Source of the DNA: Prevotella sp. UBA6447 | GTDB lineage: Bacteria > Bacteroidota > Bacteroidia > Bacteroidales > Bacteroidaceae | Direction of reading: 5' to 3' | DNA: 34,778 nt | Assembly: GCA_002437115.1 (NCBI GenBank) | Contig: DJOD01000001.1 | Span: 1-34,778 of the forward strand | Shown here: positions 7,650-15,926 of the stretch, piece by piece | Position numbering within the stretch: the first letter of the stretch is position 1 | Layout: each line of letters begins with the position of its first letter | The notes under the pieces: model-generated | The model's database searches: none | The model's input: only the letters and a program-made list of their open reading frames with translations | Told to the model about the DNA's origin: nothing | Translations under genes and position numbers: made by a program

Positions 7650-8765
7650 ATGAAAATAACAGACCGAATTCAACAAGCGCTAAGCCTTGTGGCTTGCCTG
7701 CTCATCCTTTCATCGCTTGCCATCGTAAAGCAAGGCGAATTGTTAGGGCACAAATTCGCGCCAACCCAGCCAAGCGTGCACGTCGCCAACAACGACACCA
7801 TGCGCATGCTCGCCAACGGAGCGGTAGTAATCAACACCTCGGCATTGGCATCCGACATCTCTGGGTATGGAGGCGCGGTGCCGCTTGAGATCACCATCAA
7901 GGACGGCATTGTGGAAAACGTGAAGGCGCAAGCGAATGAAGAGACCAAGGACTTCTTTGACAGAGCATCCACCTTGCTTGACCAATGGAACGGAAAGACA
8001 ATAGGCGACGCCGCCAACCTGAAGGTTGATGCCGTGTCTGGCGCCACGTTCTCGTCCAAGGCAATTATTGGGAACATGCAAAGGGGATTGCAATATGCCA
8101 AGGCCAACGGGATAGGCTCCTCATCGGTCCAAGGCGCCGCGGCATCTTCCAAGAGCGACTTCCAATCTCTCTTTTCCCCGAAAAACATCGTCGGGCTCTT
8201 GGTCGCCCTCATGGCAGCAATCCTGCCGCTGTTCGTCAAGAACAGGACGTACCACCTTTGCCAGCTGTTTCTCAATGTCATCGTGCTGGGCTTCTGGTGT
8301 GGCACATTCCTGTCCTACATATCCTTGCTGGGGTTTGTTTCCCATGGCATGAATGTGCTTACATTGCTGATTCCCGCCGTCATGCTTGTCACAGCCTTTG
8401 TTTACCCCCTATTTGGAAAGAAGTCATACTACTGCGCGCACGTTTGTCCCTTTGGTTCTCTGCAGCAGCTCACAGGCAAGTGCGTGAAGAGAAAGCTCGC
8501 CATCTCGCCAAAGGTTCTGAGGAGCCTGGACAGGTTTCGCCAATGGTTGTGGGTCGCATTGATGTTGTGCATTTGGGGAGGCGTCTGGAGCAACTGGACG
8601 GACTACGAGCCTTTCTCGGCTTTCTTGTTCCAGTCCGCCTCCTGGACAGTCATCGTGATAGCCCTTGCGTTCATCACGCTGTCGTTTGTCGTGTCAAGAC
8701 CTTACTGCCGCTTTGTGTGCCCCATGGGCACATTGTTGAGGCTCAGTCAAACATCAAAATCTTAA
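7650..8765 (+). CDS. FMN-binding domain / NapH-type 4Fe-4S membrane protein
   Basis: The 371-residue protein looks like a membrane electron-transfer protein. An N-terminal helix (about 10-27) is followed by an extracytoplasmic FMN-binding domain: SGYGGAVPLEITIKDGIV (about 69-87) and the flavinylation motif SGATFSS near residue 130, where threonine is the usual covalent FMN site added by ApbE. Four to five membrane helices follow (about 180-350). Two CxxxCP motifs, CAHVCP and CRFVCP, lie near residues 263-268 and 353-358 at membrane ends, as in NosR/NapH/RnfG-type proteins. Only two CxxxCP motifs are present, so the number of iron-sulfur clusters is uncertain. No ApbE gene is in the window. 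The 4-bp gap to the next gene shows a tight operon. Confidence 0.88.
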   Translation: MKITDRIQQALSLVACLLILSSLAIVKQGELLGHKFAPTQPSVHVANNDTMRMLANGAVVINTSALASDISGYGGAVPLEITIKDGIVENVKAQANEETKDFFDRASTLLDQWNGKTIGDAANLKVDAVSGATFSSKAIIGNMQRGLQYAKANGIGSSSVQGAAASSKSDFQSLFSPKNIVGLLVALMAAILPLFVKNRTYHLCQLFLNVIVLGFWCGTFLSYISLLGFVSHGMNVLTLLIPAVMLVTAFVYPLFGKKSYYCAHVCPFGSLQQLTGKCVKRKLAISPKVLRSLDRFRQWLWVALMLCIWGGVWSNWTDYEPFSAFLFQSASWTVIVIALAFITLSFVVSRPYCRFVCPMGTLLRLSQTSKS

Positions 8766-8769
8766 AGGT

Positions 8770-9429
8770 ATGAAAGCATCTAAATTCCTGAATATCGTAT
8801 TGGGCATCGGCCTAGTCGTGGTATCCGTCAGGCTGGCAATGAGCAACAAACCAGCCAGCAGCCAGGACACCGGTGCGAGCATTGACACTGCCGCCATTGT
8901 TTACAACAACATCATGACTCGCGCATCGGTTCGTTCCTACCAAGACAAGCCTGTGGAAGACGAGAAAATAGACCACCTCCTGCACGCGGGAATGGCCGCG
9001 CCATCCGCAGTCAATTTACAACCATGGCATTTCATTGTCGTGAAAGACAAGGCCACACTTGAGAGAATATCCCAAGTCACGCCAAACGCGGGGATGGCAA
9101 AAGATGCTCCTTTGGCAATTGTGGTACTTGGCGACATGAGCAACGAAAAAGAAGGCATGGTGCGAGAGTTTTGGAGCCAAGACGCCTCTGCTGCCACCGA
9201 AAACATTTTGCTGGCCGCACACAGCATGGGACTGGGCGCAGTATGGACAGGCACCTATCCTGACCCGAAACGCTGTGAGTCCATTTCAAGACTTCTCAAA
9301 CTGCCGGAGCATCTCATTCCTTTTTGCACAATCGTTGTAGGTTATCCAAAAGGAGAAAACAAGCCCAAGGACAAATGGAAACCCAGAAACGTTTCCTACG
9401 AACGGTTCAGGGGTGACAAAGATGCTTAG
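8770..9429 (+). CDS. Membrane-anchored nitroreductase-family flavoprotein
   Basis: Nitroreductase-family proteins are FMN-dependent NAD(P)H or reduced-flavin oxidoreductases. The 219-residue protein starts with an uncleaved-looking signal anchor (about residues 5-23, then a polar linker), so the catalytic domain is predicted outside the cytoplasm. The domain opens IMTRASVRSYQDKPV, continues AAPSAVNLQPWHFIVV (FMN-contacting) and has AHSMGLGAVWTG and IVVGYPKGENK near the end, all typical. An exported enzyme would lack cytoplasmic NAD(P)H, and the neighbouring FMN/4Fe-4S protein 4 bp upstream is the obvious electron donor. The substrate is unknown. Confidence 0.88.
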   Translation: MKASKFLNIVLGIGLVVVSVRLAMSNKPASSQDTGASIDTAAIVYNNIMTRASVRSYQDKPVEDEKIDHLLHAGMAAPSAVNLQPWHFIVVKDKATLERISQVTPNAGMAKDAPLAIVVLGDMSNEKEGMVREFWSQDASAATENILLAAHSMGLGAVWTGTYPDPKRCESISRLLKLPEHLIPFCTIVVGYPKGENKPKDKWKPRNVSYERFRGDKDA

Positions 9430-9549
9430 AGCCGCGAAATCAACAGGCTTTTGATTTAGTCAAAACGGGCTTTCTGCTACGGCAAGCGGCAAAGTAGAGC
9501 GCTGCCCGCGCGCCTAAGTCCTAAACTTGAGGAGACTCTTATTCTTTTT

Positions 9550-9585
9550 CGAAAAATAATAGCTTAAATTCGAAAAATAATAGCT
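9550..9585 (+). repeat. AT-rich direct repeat, CGAAAAATAATAGCT units
   Basis: CGAAAAATAATAGCT occurs at 9550-9564 and again at 9571-9585, a 21-bp period with TTAAATT between. The full 21-bp unit (9550-9570) recurs exactly, inverted, at 24323-24343. The surrounding gap 9430-9703 also holds a weak TTTTGA/TCAAAA hairpin (9449-9465) after the nitroreductase gene and an imperfect -7-like TACTTTTA near 9611. Confidence 0.75.
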
Positions 9586-9703
9586 CCTTAATTCCGCAAT
9601 ACAATTTTAGTACTTTTATCACCACACAAAGTTTTCTATTATGAAGTTGCACATGATATACCTATTTTTTTATACTTTTACAGCAAATAAAAAACGACCG
9701 TAT

Positions 9704-10354
9704 ATGAATATAAGAACTATATCGCTCTCGCTTGTGATTTTGTTTGCCGTAGCGGCACAAGCAAAAGTAAAGAAACCTATTGAACGCGGAATGAGTAAAG
9801 AGCAGGTGGCTGATATAATAGGCAGCCCCTTGACAACAAGTTTTGATGCCAACAGCGAAACGTGGCAATACACAAAGCAGCGCGGCGGTCTGCTCTACCC
9901 ATACACAGTATACATAACAATAAACTTTGACAACAATGGAAAAGTAGTGACTTACAACGAAAAGGTGGAAGACCAGCCTTCGCCCCCCACCCCTGTATCT
10001 TCTTCCGCTTCAAGTAACTGCCAACAGCATCCAGCTTTTGGGCACCGCTTTGTAATGCACAGCCTTTCTGACAACGATTTCAATACTCTGCTGTCTAAGG
10101 TAAAGGCTGCCTCATTCGAGAGTGCCAAGCTTGACCTTATACAAGTAGCCTCACTGGGTGGTTACTTCACATGCCACCAGTGCACCTCGTTGCTCACAGT
10201 ATTCTCGTTTACCGATGCTAAGATGAAAGCCCTGTCATTTGTTGGCCCTCATATTGTTGATTCACAGAATGCAGCGGAGATATACAGACTGTTCACATTC
10301 AGCTCAGACAAAGACAAGGCTGCGGAAATAATAAGCAGGACATGTCAATACTGA
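9704..10354 (+). CDS. Secreted BamE-like + DUF4476 protein
   Basis: I place the start at MNIRTISLSLVILFAVAAQA, a good signal peptide with cleavage before KVKKP; an in-frame ATG at 9641 would add 21 residues of no recognised type. Two parts follow. Mature residues about 5-75 (RGMSKEQVADIIGSP, then WQYTK and a beta strand) fit the SmpA/OmlA/BamE fold. After a proline/serine linker, the C-terminal about 100 residues (MHSLSDNDFNTLLSKVKAAS, FTCHQCTSLLTVFSF, IVDSQNAAEIYRLFTF) match DUF4476, a Bacteroidota periplasmic domain of unknown function. 217 residues in all. It converges on the C69 gene. The combination may be a periplasmic envelope-assembly or adaptor protein; that is inference. Confidence 0.8.
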   Translation: MNIRTISLSLVILFAVAAQAKVKKPIERGMSKEQVADIIGSPLTTSFDANSETWQYTKQRGGLLYPYTVYITINFDNNGKVVTYNEKVEDQPSPPTPVSSSASSNCQQHPAFGHRFVMHSLSDNDFNTLLSKVKAASFESAKLDLIQVASLGGYFTCHQCTSLLTVFSFTDAKMKALSFVGPHIVDSQNAAEIYRLFTFSSDKDKAAEIISRTCQY

Positions 10355-10430
10355 AGACACCTGTAACTTGTGCAAGACGTTGGTATAGAAGTCGCTGAAG
10401 GACATCACAAAAGTCACGCCTACAGTATCT

Positions 10431-11873
10431 TTATGCTCCGTGGAACAGGTACTCCTCCTGAACCTTCTTCGTAAGATGCGTGAAAAGTGTGTTGAGCAGC
10501 TCCTTGCTGAAATCATAGGCACGCTTCTGCATGGCGATTCCGGCTTCGGTGAGAGCCTCAACAGCATTGTCGGGAGCATCCTTGTATGTGGCGAGATACT
10601 CTTTCTCGATATCCTTCTGGGTCTCATCAAACTCCTGTTCAAGTTCGGCGTATGCCTTCTTTATTATCGGCGCAAAATAGTTGTAGTCGGTCATGCCAAG
10701 GGCTGCAACCTTGCGGAAGGTCCAGTAGGCAGAATCGTCATCGCTCTCGCCGCTGGCACGGCGTGTATATACTGCGTCAACATCCGTCGCTCCCTGATAG
10801 AACGGGATGAACACGCTGAGGTCTGCCATGCCCATTGCTACATATGCCACTTCACCTATAGCCTGTGGCAGCGAGGGACGTACTTGCAGAATATGTGTCT
10901 GCGTAGTACGGAATATGCTCACCGGACGGTATGGCTCTTTGCCGTTAGAATGGAGATAAGGGTCATGGTCGGTATTGTCATAATGGAAGCGGAACGATTT
11001 GCGCAGGTCTTGCAGACTGATTTTCCTTTCTGCCTCGGCATACACAGGGAAGGTGTTTTTTGCGACATCATTCTGTACGGCCGGCGAGAACATTTTCTGC
11101 AGTCCCCACACGCGCGGATAGTTGTAGGTGATGTCGAGCTTCTCGTCCCTTGAATAAGCCTCATGGAAATCAAATTCGCCATCGGCTGGATTATAAAGTC
11201 CATTCTTCTCGGCAAACTCTACCAAGTCTGCCGATGCAAGGAAATGTTCCTTGTTTGCCGGGTCATAATGGCGGTAACGGCTCTGGTTACCGGTCACGAA
11301 ATACTTGTCCTTCGGCATACGGCACGCCAGCCAGCGGTGTCCGCCAGCGTTCTCCAGATACCAAGTCTCCTTGCTGTCAATGAAACCGATGCCAAAGCCT
11401 TCTGCCGATCCGTATTTCTCTATCAGCGCGCCAAGCCGCTCCACGCCTTCTCGCGCTGTATGTATATAAGGAAGGACGATGTTGTAGGTACAGTTCTCGG
11501 CAAGTCCGTCCTCAACATACGGGTCTGCCTTCAATGCTTTCTCGCTGCTGAATATAGTTTCCGTGGAACTCATGCCCACGCCTGCCGTGTTGTATCCGGC
11601 ACTCCCCCACTCTCCCGGATAGCTGTAGTCTGGCAGACCGGTATATCCAAGGGCTTTCTTGGGCAGCGGACAGCGGAACTTGCTGTCTTTGGCAACAAAC
11701 TCCTTTGGTCCGTCGTCAGTATCGCGGTGCACCTCCACATTGATTGCCATCAGCGCATCAAAATCGCTTGAACGGCACAAGTATCTCGCCCCGTCGCTGC
11801 TCTGCTGTTCACCCACTATGATAGTTGTACATTCTGAAGGAAGTTTTCCTGAAATCTTCTCACTATTTTCCAT
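10431..11873 (-). CDS. Family C69 dipeptidase
   Basis: C69 (PepD-like) enzymes are N-terminal-nucleophile dipeptidases. Starting at ATG 11871-11873, preceded by AAAGG, Cys15 sits in SECTTIIVGEQQSSDG, the family motif; the first 14 residues would be removed to expose the catalytic cysteine. Later family markers include YTGLPDY, GVGMSSTETIF, EGFGIGFIDSKETWYLENAGGHRW and the NQSRYRHYD region. At 480 residues the length is right. There is no signal peptide with this start, suggesting a cytoplasmic enzyme; a GTG 69 bp upstream would add a hydrophobic stretch but runs through the promoter. It follows an ATPase operon remnant on the same strand and has its own -7 box at 11903-11910. Confidence 0.88.
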   Translation of the reverse strand: MENSEKISGKLPSECTTIIVGEQQSSDGARYLCRSSDFDALMAINVEVHRDTDDGPKEFVAKDSKFRCPLPKKALGYTGLPDYSYPGEWGSAGYNTAGVGMSSTETIFSSEKALKADPYVEDGLAENCTYNIVLPYIHTAREGVERLGALIEKYGSAEGFGIGFIDSKETWYLENAGGHRWLACRMPKDKYFVTGNQSRYRHYDPANKEHFLASADLVEFAEKNGLYNPADGEFDFHEAYSRDEKLDITYNYPRVWGLQKMFSPAVQNDVAKNTFPVYAEAERKISLQDLRKSFRFHYDNTDHDPYLHSNGKEPYRPVSIFRTTQTHILQVRPSLPQAIGEVAYVAMGMADLSVFIPFYQGATDVDAVYTRRASGESDDDSAYWTFRKVAALGMTDYNYFAPIIKKAYAELEQEFDETQKDIEKEYLATYKDAPDNAVEALTEAGIAMQKRAYDFSKELLNTLFTHLTKKVQEEYLFHGA

Positions 11874-11902
11874 AATCATTGCCTTTAATATGATTCTGAC
11901 AG

Positions 11903-11910
11903 CAAAATTA
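11903..11910 (-). promoter_or_regulatory. Promoter of the C69 dipeptidase
   Basis: On the minus strand TAATTTTG followed by C is an exact TAnnTTTG match, 29 nt upstream of the ATG at 11873. A -33 element is not obvious. Confidence 0.55.
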
Positions 11911-11938
11911 TATAAAATATGAATACGGAGATAATAAA

Positions 11939-11974
11939 TCACACTTTTTTATACCCACATTGTGAGCAAATCAT
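11939..11974 (-). pseudogene. 11-codon stub of a zinc-ribbon gene
   Basis: ATG at 11974-11972 overlaps the frame-corrected stop of the ATPase remnant as ATGA, the usual sign of coupled operon genes. The short frame reads MICSQCGYKKV then stops at 11939-11941. CxxCGY is a typical zinc-ribbon start, so the stub looks like the first codons of a longer protein lost by deletion. I cannot name the family. Confidence 0.45.
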
Positions 11975-12928
11975 ATAAGATGCGTCACCTTTATCTTCTT
12001 GTACACCTTATTTGACATTTGACAGTCCCAGCTCTGCCAAAGTATTGTCCTTGATAATCAGCTCTCCCTTCTGCAAACCGGCAATGGCTTGTTTAATTTC
12101 CTGGAAATCGCGCCCCGACACGCCAAAGAGGTCTTTAACCACGCTGTCGGCAATGGTCTGCTGCTTCATAATGAGCGGATATTGAGCATTGGCATAGAAG
12201 TCAAAATGCCTGCTCTTGAAGCTGTCCATATTCTGCGTGGCAAGAATAATGTTCAGTCCCTTGCTTCTGCCCACGGCAATAAGGTTGTGAAGAGGGTGGT
12301 CGCCGAAGTCAAGCATATAATGAGCCTCATCAATGATAGTGAAATGCCGGATTTGCACATAATCGTCGCTCACCGCCTGTTTAGGCAAATCCCCATATAT
12401 ACTGTTAAGCTTCGATATGATGAAATATACAATACCCTCGGCTATCGAACCGTCCTTTGGAAAGGCATTCATCTTTACGATAAAGCACTCATTCACCAGG
12501 CTCACCTTGTCTTCCGAAGCAAAGAGATTGTTTCGGATAAGCTGTTTCAATACCGACGTCACGCTGTCGTCCTTATCTGGATTAGGCATCTTTTCCTGAT
12601 ACTTCTTCAGCATCATGCTGAAAGTGATGGGCTTTCCGGCATTCTGCTTATAGGCGCTCACGATAGCCTCACTCAACCGGTTGCTCATCGATGCCCTCAC
12701 CGTAGCCCGGTCTATGGAACACAGTGTGCCCACCATCTCCATAGAATATAGATTAATCTCGTTGATGGTCTTGCCAGAGAAATCCTTGAATGGCGTGAAA
12801 GGCAGCGGTGCCTGAACGGGATTGAGAATACAACTTCTGTCTACGTCAAACAGGGAAAGCCAATTGGCATTGGCAGGGCCTTTTTTTCCTGACATCGTGA
12901 GGTAACGGGTGCTGTGCCCCTGCCTCAC
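11971..12928 (-). pseudogene. C-terminal half of a HerA/DptH-like P-loop ATPase
   Basis: The 306-residue frame (GTG 12928 to TAA 12008) carries the back half of a HerA/FtsK-superfamily ATPase: Walker B FTIIDEAHYML, then the sensor segment AVGRSKGLNIILATQN and the C-terminal LFGVSGRDFQEIKQAIAGLQKGELIIK. No Walker A is present, so the N-terminal half is missing. Its first 15 or so codons are not ATPase sequence but lie inside the neighbouring terminator (12883-12942). At the 3' end a one-base shift from GTCAAATAAGG gives NKVYKKIKVTHLI with a stop at 11971-11973, the likely original ending. The resemblance to DptH (DNA-phosphorothioation-dependent restriction) is from recalled motifs, not a search; it could equally belong to another HerA-type defence or stress ATPase. 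Confidence 0.6.
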
Positions 12929-12942
12929 GACGTCAGGAAAAA
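12883..12942 (-). terminator. Strong hairpin terminator after the YD-repeat-like gene pair
   Basis: TTTTTCCTGACATCGTGAGG (12883-12902) pairs with CCTCACGACGTCAGGAAAAA (12923-12942): 20 bp with one mismatch, plus a short GGG/CCC step inside. It starts 5 bp after the stop codon at 12948. T-rich arms flank both sides. The minus-strand ATPase remnant starts inside the stem. Confidence 0.8.
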
Positions 12943-12947
12943 GCCAA

Positions 12948-14342
12948 TTACTTCAGCACCTTCACGGCCTTGCCATCCTGCTTCAGGATGTAGAGACCCT
13001 TCTGTGCGGGCGACGACACCTTCATGCCCTGCAAATTGTAGCACTCGGTCGTCCCACGCTTGGCATCTGCCACGCCGTGTATACCCGTGGCATCAGACAC
13101 ATTGGTGAAGTCGGAATACGTTGTCTTCACATAAGGCACATACGAGGATTTTCCGTCGTAGTCGTATTCCACACACTCCGTCATCTCGCCATGCGATCCA
13201 TCGTACTTGTACTCATACTTGTAGCCCTCCAGGAGTGCCGGCTGGTTGGTGTCGTCATCGTTCTCGTAGGTCTCTTGCAGAGTTATGTTGCCCTGCGCGT
13301 CGACGTTGCAAACCGTGTACTGATCCTCCGTGTAGAGATACTGCTCGTCGTAGGTCACGCTGCCCGTCGGATTGTAGTAGGTGCTCTGTCCTGTCTTGAA
13401 GCTGCCGTTGGCATCGGTGGTCTTCTTGTAGAGCACCAGCATAAGGTAGTCGTTGCCCGGCAACTTGACACAGTAGTGGAAGTCGCCGTTGGCCTCAACC
13501 TCGGCCGTGAGGTTGTAGTCGCTGATGTCCTCGCCTTCCACCTCATGCATGTGGGCCGAAGCCAGCACGTTGTCGTCCGACACCCATGCCTCGCTGAGGT
13601 CGCTGGTCAACTGTCCGTTGCATTTTTTCCACACCATGTCGGAATAGGTCACCGTGTAGTCGCCCTCCGTGTAGACGCAGGTTGTGGGCGCGTTGCTGCC
13701 AGCCGCGTAGGTGTAGGCCAACTTGCTGGTCTCATCCCAATTGACACCATCGTCGTTGATGGTATAGGAAGTGCAGCTCGTGATGTTTCCGTCAGCGTTG
13801 CGCTCTATCACAAGCTTGTTGGCACCGCCCGAGCGAGTCCACGCTTTCTCGTCGGAGTCGAATGTGTAGCTGTCGTACATCGTCACGACCCCCGTTCGCG
13901 CATCATACTCCTGCGTGCGCTTCACCACCTCCGTGTAAGTGGTTCCGTCCTCCGACGTGTACATGTGTTGCTCCGTCACCTTGCCATCGCTGTTGTAGGT
14001 GTTTACGAGCTTGGTGTATTCGCCATAGGAGAACTGCACTTGCGTGAGGGGGTTGCCCGTCACGTCGTAGGTGTAGGTGTTCTCCGCCGCCTTGCTCCAG
14101 CTGCCATCCTCATAGTAGTATTCCACATCGTGTGAGGGCAGCCACAGCTCGCTGGCCGTTGCTGCATGGCGTGGTGACAGGGCCTTTCCGAGGCGGGTCG
14201 TAGCCTTGGCGGCCTTTGTGGCATGAGCCAGCTTGGCGGCCACTGCCTTGAGATGGTGTGAAGCCGAAACAGGAGCCTGCGCGTAAACGGTTGTGGAGAG
14301 TGCGAGCGTTGCCGAAGCGAATGCGAGTGTAAAAATTCTCAT
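12948..14342 (-). CDS. Secreted YD-repeat-like protein with a T9SS-type tail (copy 2)
   Basis: The 464-residue protein starts with a signal peptide (MRIFTLAFASATLALSTTVYAQ, cleavage after AQ). The mature part holds YD-like beta repeats (NTYTYDVTGNPLTQ, NTYNSDGKVTEQ, QEYDARTGVVTM, VIERNADGNITS and others), which resemble Rhs/YD repeats but are short and do not form a large core. It ends YNLQGMKVSSPAQKGLYILKQDGKAVKVLK in part, a Prevotella-type C-terminal sorting tail, suggesting T9SS export and surface display. It is a tandem paralogue of the gene 52 bp upstream and shares ERNADGNITS and a YSDMVWKK-type motif with it. Function unknown. Confidence 0.75.
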   Translation of the reverse strand: MRIFTLAFASATLALSTTVYAQAPVSASHHLKAVAAKLAHATKAAKATTRLGKALSPRHAATASELWLPSHDVEYYYEDGSWSKAAENTYTYDVTGNPLTQVQFSYGEYTKLVNTYNSDGKVTEQHMYTSEDGTTYTEVVKRTQEYDARTGVVTMYDSYTFDSDEKAWTRSGGANKLVIERNADGNITSCTSYTINDDGVNWDETSKLAYTYAAGSNAPTTCVYTEGDYTVTYSDMVWKKCNGQLTSDLSEAWVSDDNVLASAHMHEVEGEDISDYNLTAEVEANGDFHYCVKLPGNDYLMLVLYKKTTDANGSFKTGQSTYYNPTGSVTYDEQYLYTEDQYTVCNVDAQGNITLQETYENDDDTNQPALLEGYKYEYKYDGSHGEMTECVEYDYDGKSSYVPYVKTTYSDFTNVSDATGIHGVADAKRGTTECYNLQGMKVSSPAQKGLYILKQDGKAVKVLK

Positions 14343-14394
14343 AAGCTTGATGTTTTTGTTTTGTGTTGATAAATGTTTTTTGATTCTGTGTTTT

Positions 14395-15735
14395 CTATTT
14401 CAGCACCTTCTTGCCGTTGACGACATAGATGCCCTTTGGCAGACGGCTGAAGTCGTCGCCTACCCTCATGCCTTGCAGGTTGTAGACCCCAGCGACGGCA
14501 GCCTTACCGTCCTTGTTGTTGACGATGGCACCGATGCTCGCCGCCACGTCCACAAAGTCGTCAGACACCACCTTAGCTCTCAGTTCGTAAGCCTTGTTGT
14601 TGGCGTTGTAGCTGTAGGTAACCGCTTCCGTGACCTCGCCATGAGGGCCACCGTAAGTAAACTCGTTCTTCACGCCATCGAGAACCGTCGGGTTCTCAAG
14701 CCCACCGCTTTGGCTGACCTGGCATTCCTCATATACCTTCTCATTGCCCCACGCGTCGTAGTCCACTTGCATGGTGGTGCCGCTGTACAGGTCGGCTTCC
14801 GTGGCCTCTTCGCCAGCCGTGTTATAGTAGATAAGGTTGCAATACCTGAAGCTACCATTGTCGTCGACCACCTCGTATCGCATCTTCTGCTTCTGCGAGA
14901 CCATGCCCGCGTAGGTGTTCCACACCTCAAATCCCTTGTCGCCCAGCTTGCTGGCCGTGAGCGTCAGGCCGCCATACGTGTTGTCTTCAATGATGGCCGA
15001 CTTGAGGAAGTTGCCGTCCATGAACCAACTGAGCGAGTAGGCATTGGCCAGTGGTGGCGTAAACTCGTCCCACACCATGTCGGTGTACTTGGTGTAGGTG
15101 CCAAGCACGCCATTCGTTGCCACAAGATACTCGTAGCCCGAGGGGCATTGCTCGCCTTCGCGGAATGTAAACACAATTTTCGACTGGTCGGCATAAGCAC
15201 CGTCATAGCCCAGCACCTGCTTAGTGATGCTGGTGATGTTGCCGTCAGCGTTGCGCTCCACCACGCGCTTATAGCAACTCCCCGGGAACAAGGTCCACTC
15301 GCCGTTGGTGATGGTGCTAAACTGGAACGAGGTGGCCAGGTCGAAGATTTCGGGGTCGTACACATATTCCTTTTTCATCCTCGGCTTGTAGGTGTCGCTG
15401 TCCTCGTCGGTGCGGTAGGTCGTCTCAGTCAGCAACTGACCTTTCGCATCGTAGGTGCTAACCACCCGGGTGAACGTTGTTCCGTTGTCGATGACCTGCG
15501 TGAGGATGTTGCCGCGCTCGTCGTAGGTGTAGCGGTTCTCGCTCTGCAGCGTCCATCCACCGTTTCCGTCGGGTGCATACACGGTTTCGTGCTGCGGTTT
15601 GCTGGTCACGGTTTTCCAGGATGGTTGCGACTTGCGCTGCGGCATAAGGTGCCCGTCCTTCGCATCACCGACTTGGGCACCCGCACTTGCAGCGAAGAGC
15701 AAGGTCATGGAAACCAATAATGTCTTTTTTCTCAT
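14395..15735 (-). CDS. Secreted YD-repeat-like protein with a T9SS-type tail (copy 1)
   Basis: This 446-residue protein has a signal peptide MRKKTLLVSMTLLFAASAGAQ. YD-like beta segments include NRYTYDERGNILTQ, STYDAKGQLLTE and VERNADGNITSITK, with TKYTDMVWDEF in the middle. The C-terminus NLQGMRVGDDFSRLPKGIYVVNGKKVLK in part is a short T9SS sorting tail. It is paralogous to the following gene: same order of motifs, similar length, same type of tail. The pair is probably one transcript, starting at the promoter at 15786-15793 and ending at the hairpin near 12910. No ligand, enzyme or binding residue is evident. Confidence 0.75.
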   Translation of the reverse strand: MRKKTLLVSMTLLFAASAGAQVGDAKDGHLMPQRKSQPSWKTVTSKPQHETVYAPDGNGGWTLQSENRYTYDERGNILTQVIDNGTTFTRVVSTYDAKGQLLTETTYRTDEDSDTYKPRMKKEYVYDPEIFDLATSFQFSTITNGEWTLFPGSCYKRVVERNADGNITSITKQVLGYDGAYADQSKIVFTFREGEQCPSGYEYLVATNGVLGTYTKYTDMVWDEFTPPLANAYSLSWFMDGNFLKSAIIEDNTYGGLTLTASKLGDKGFEVWNTYAGMVSQKQKMRYEVVDDNGSFRYCNLIYYNTAGEEATEADLYSGTTMQVDYDAWGNEKVYEECQVSQSGGLENPTVLDGVKNEFTYGGPHGEVTEAVTYSYNANNKAYELRAKVVSDDFVDVAASIGAIVNNKDGKAAVAGVYNLQGMRVGDDFSRLPKGIYVVNGKKVLK

Positions 15736-15785
15736 TTTCTCCCTGTTTTTAAAACAGATTATTCATACTAACCATAATTCGGTTG

Positions 15786-15793
15786 CAAATTTA
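15786..15793 (-). promoter_or_regulatory. Promoter of the YD-repeat-like gene pair
   Basis: On the minus strand TAAATTTG followed by C is an exact TAnnTTTG match, about 50 nt upstream of the start at 15735. TTTG lies 15 nt upstream, shorter than the usual spacer. Confidence 0.5.
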
Positions 15794-15846
15794 CTATATT
15801 TTTTCTAACAAACGTTACAAAATCGCAACAATCATCAAACCAAAAA

Positions 15847-15914
15847 GCGTGGAATGTAAAAAAATACATTCCACGCCTTATCATGCGAACCGATGACGCG
15901 GTCAAGCCGCGTCA
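15847..15914 (-). terminator. Double-hairpin terminator after the giant protease
   Basis: Read on the minus strand, TGACGCGG/CCGCGTCA (15894-15914, five-base loop) comes first, then GCGTGGAATGTA (15876-15865) pairs perfectly with TACATTCCACGC (15858-15847) around six T residues and is followed by TTTTTGG. The second is a good intrinsic terminator. Confidence 0.85.
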
Positions 15915-15926
15915 AGGGCTAAGAGA

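Noticed and set aside
7437..7676. 79-residue minus-strand frame with CVSCPGHDK
   Set aside because: It overlaps the start and promoter of the NapH-type gene and has no ribosome-binding site; the CxxC is probably chance.
10355..10430. Terminator between the convergent DUF4476 and C69 genes
   Set aside because: I found no stem longer than a few bases followed by a T run on either strand.
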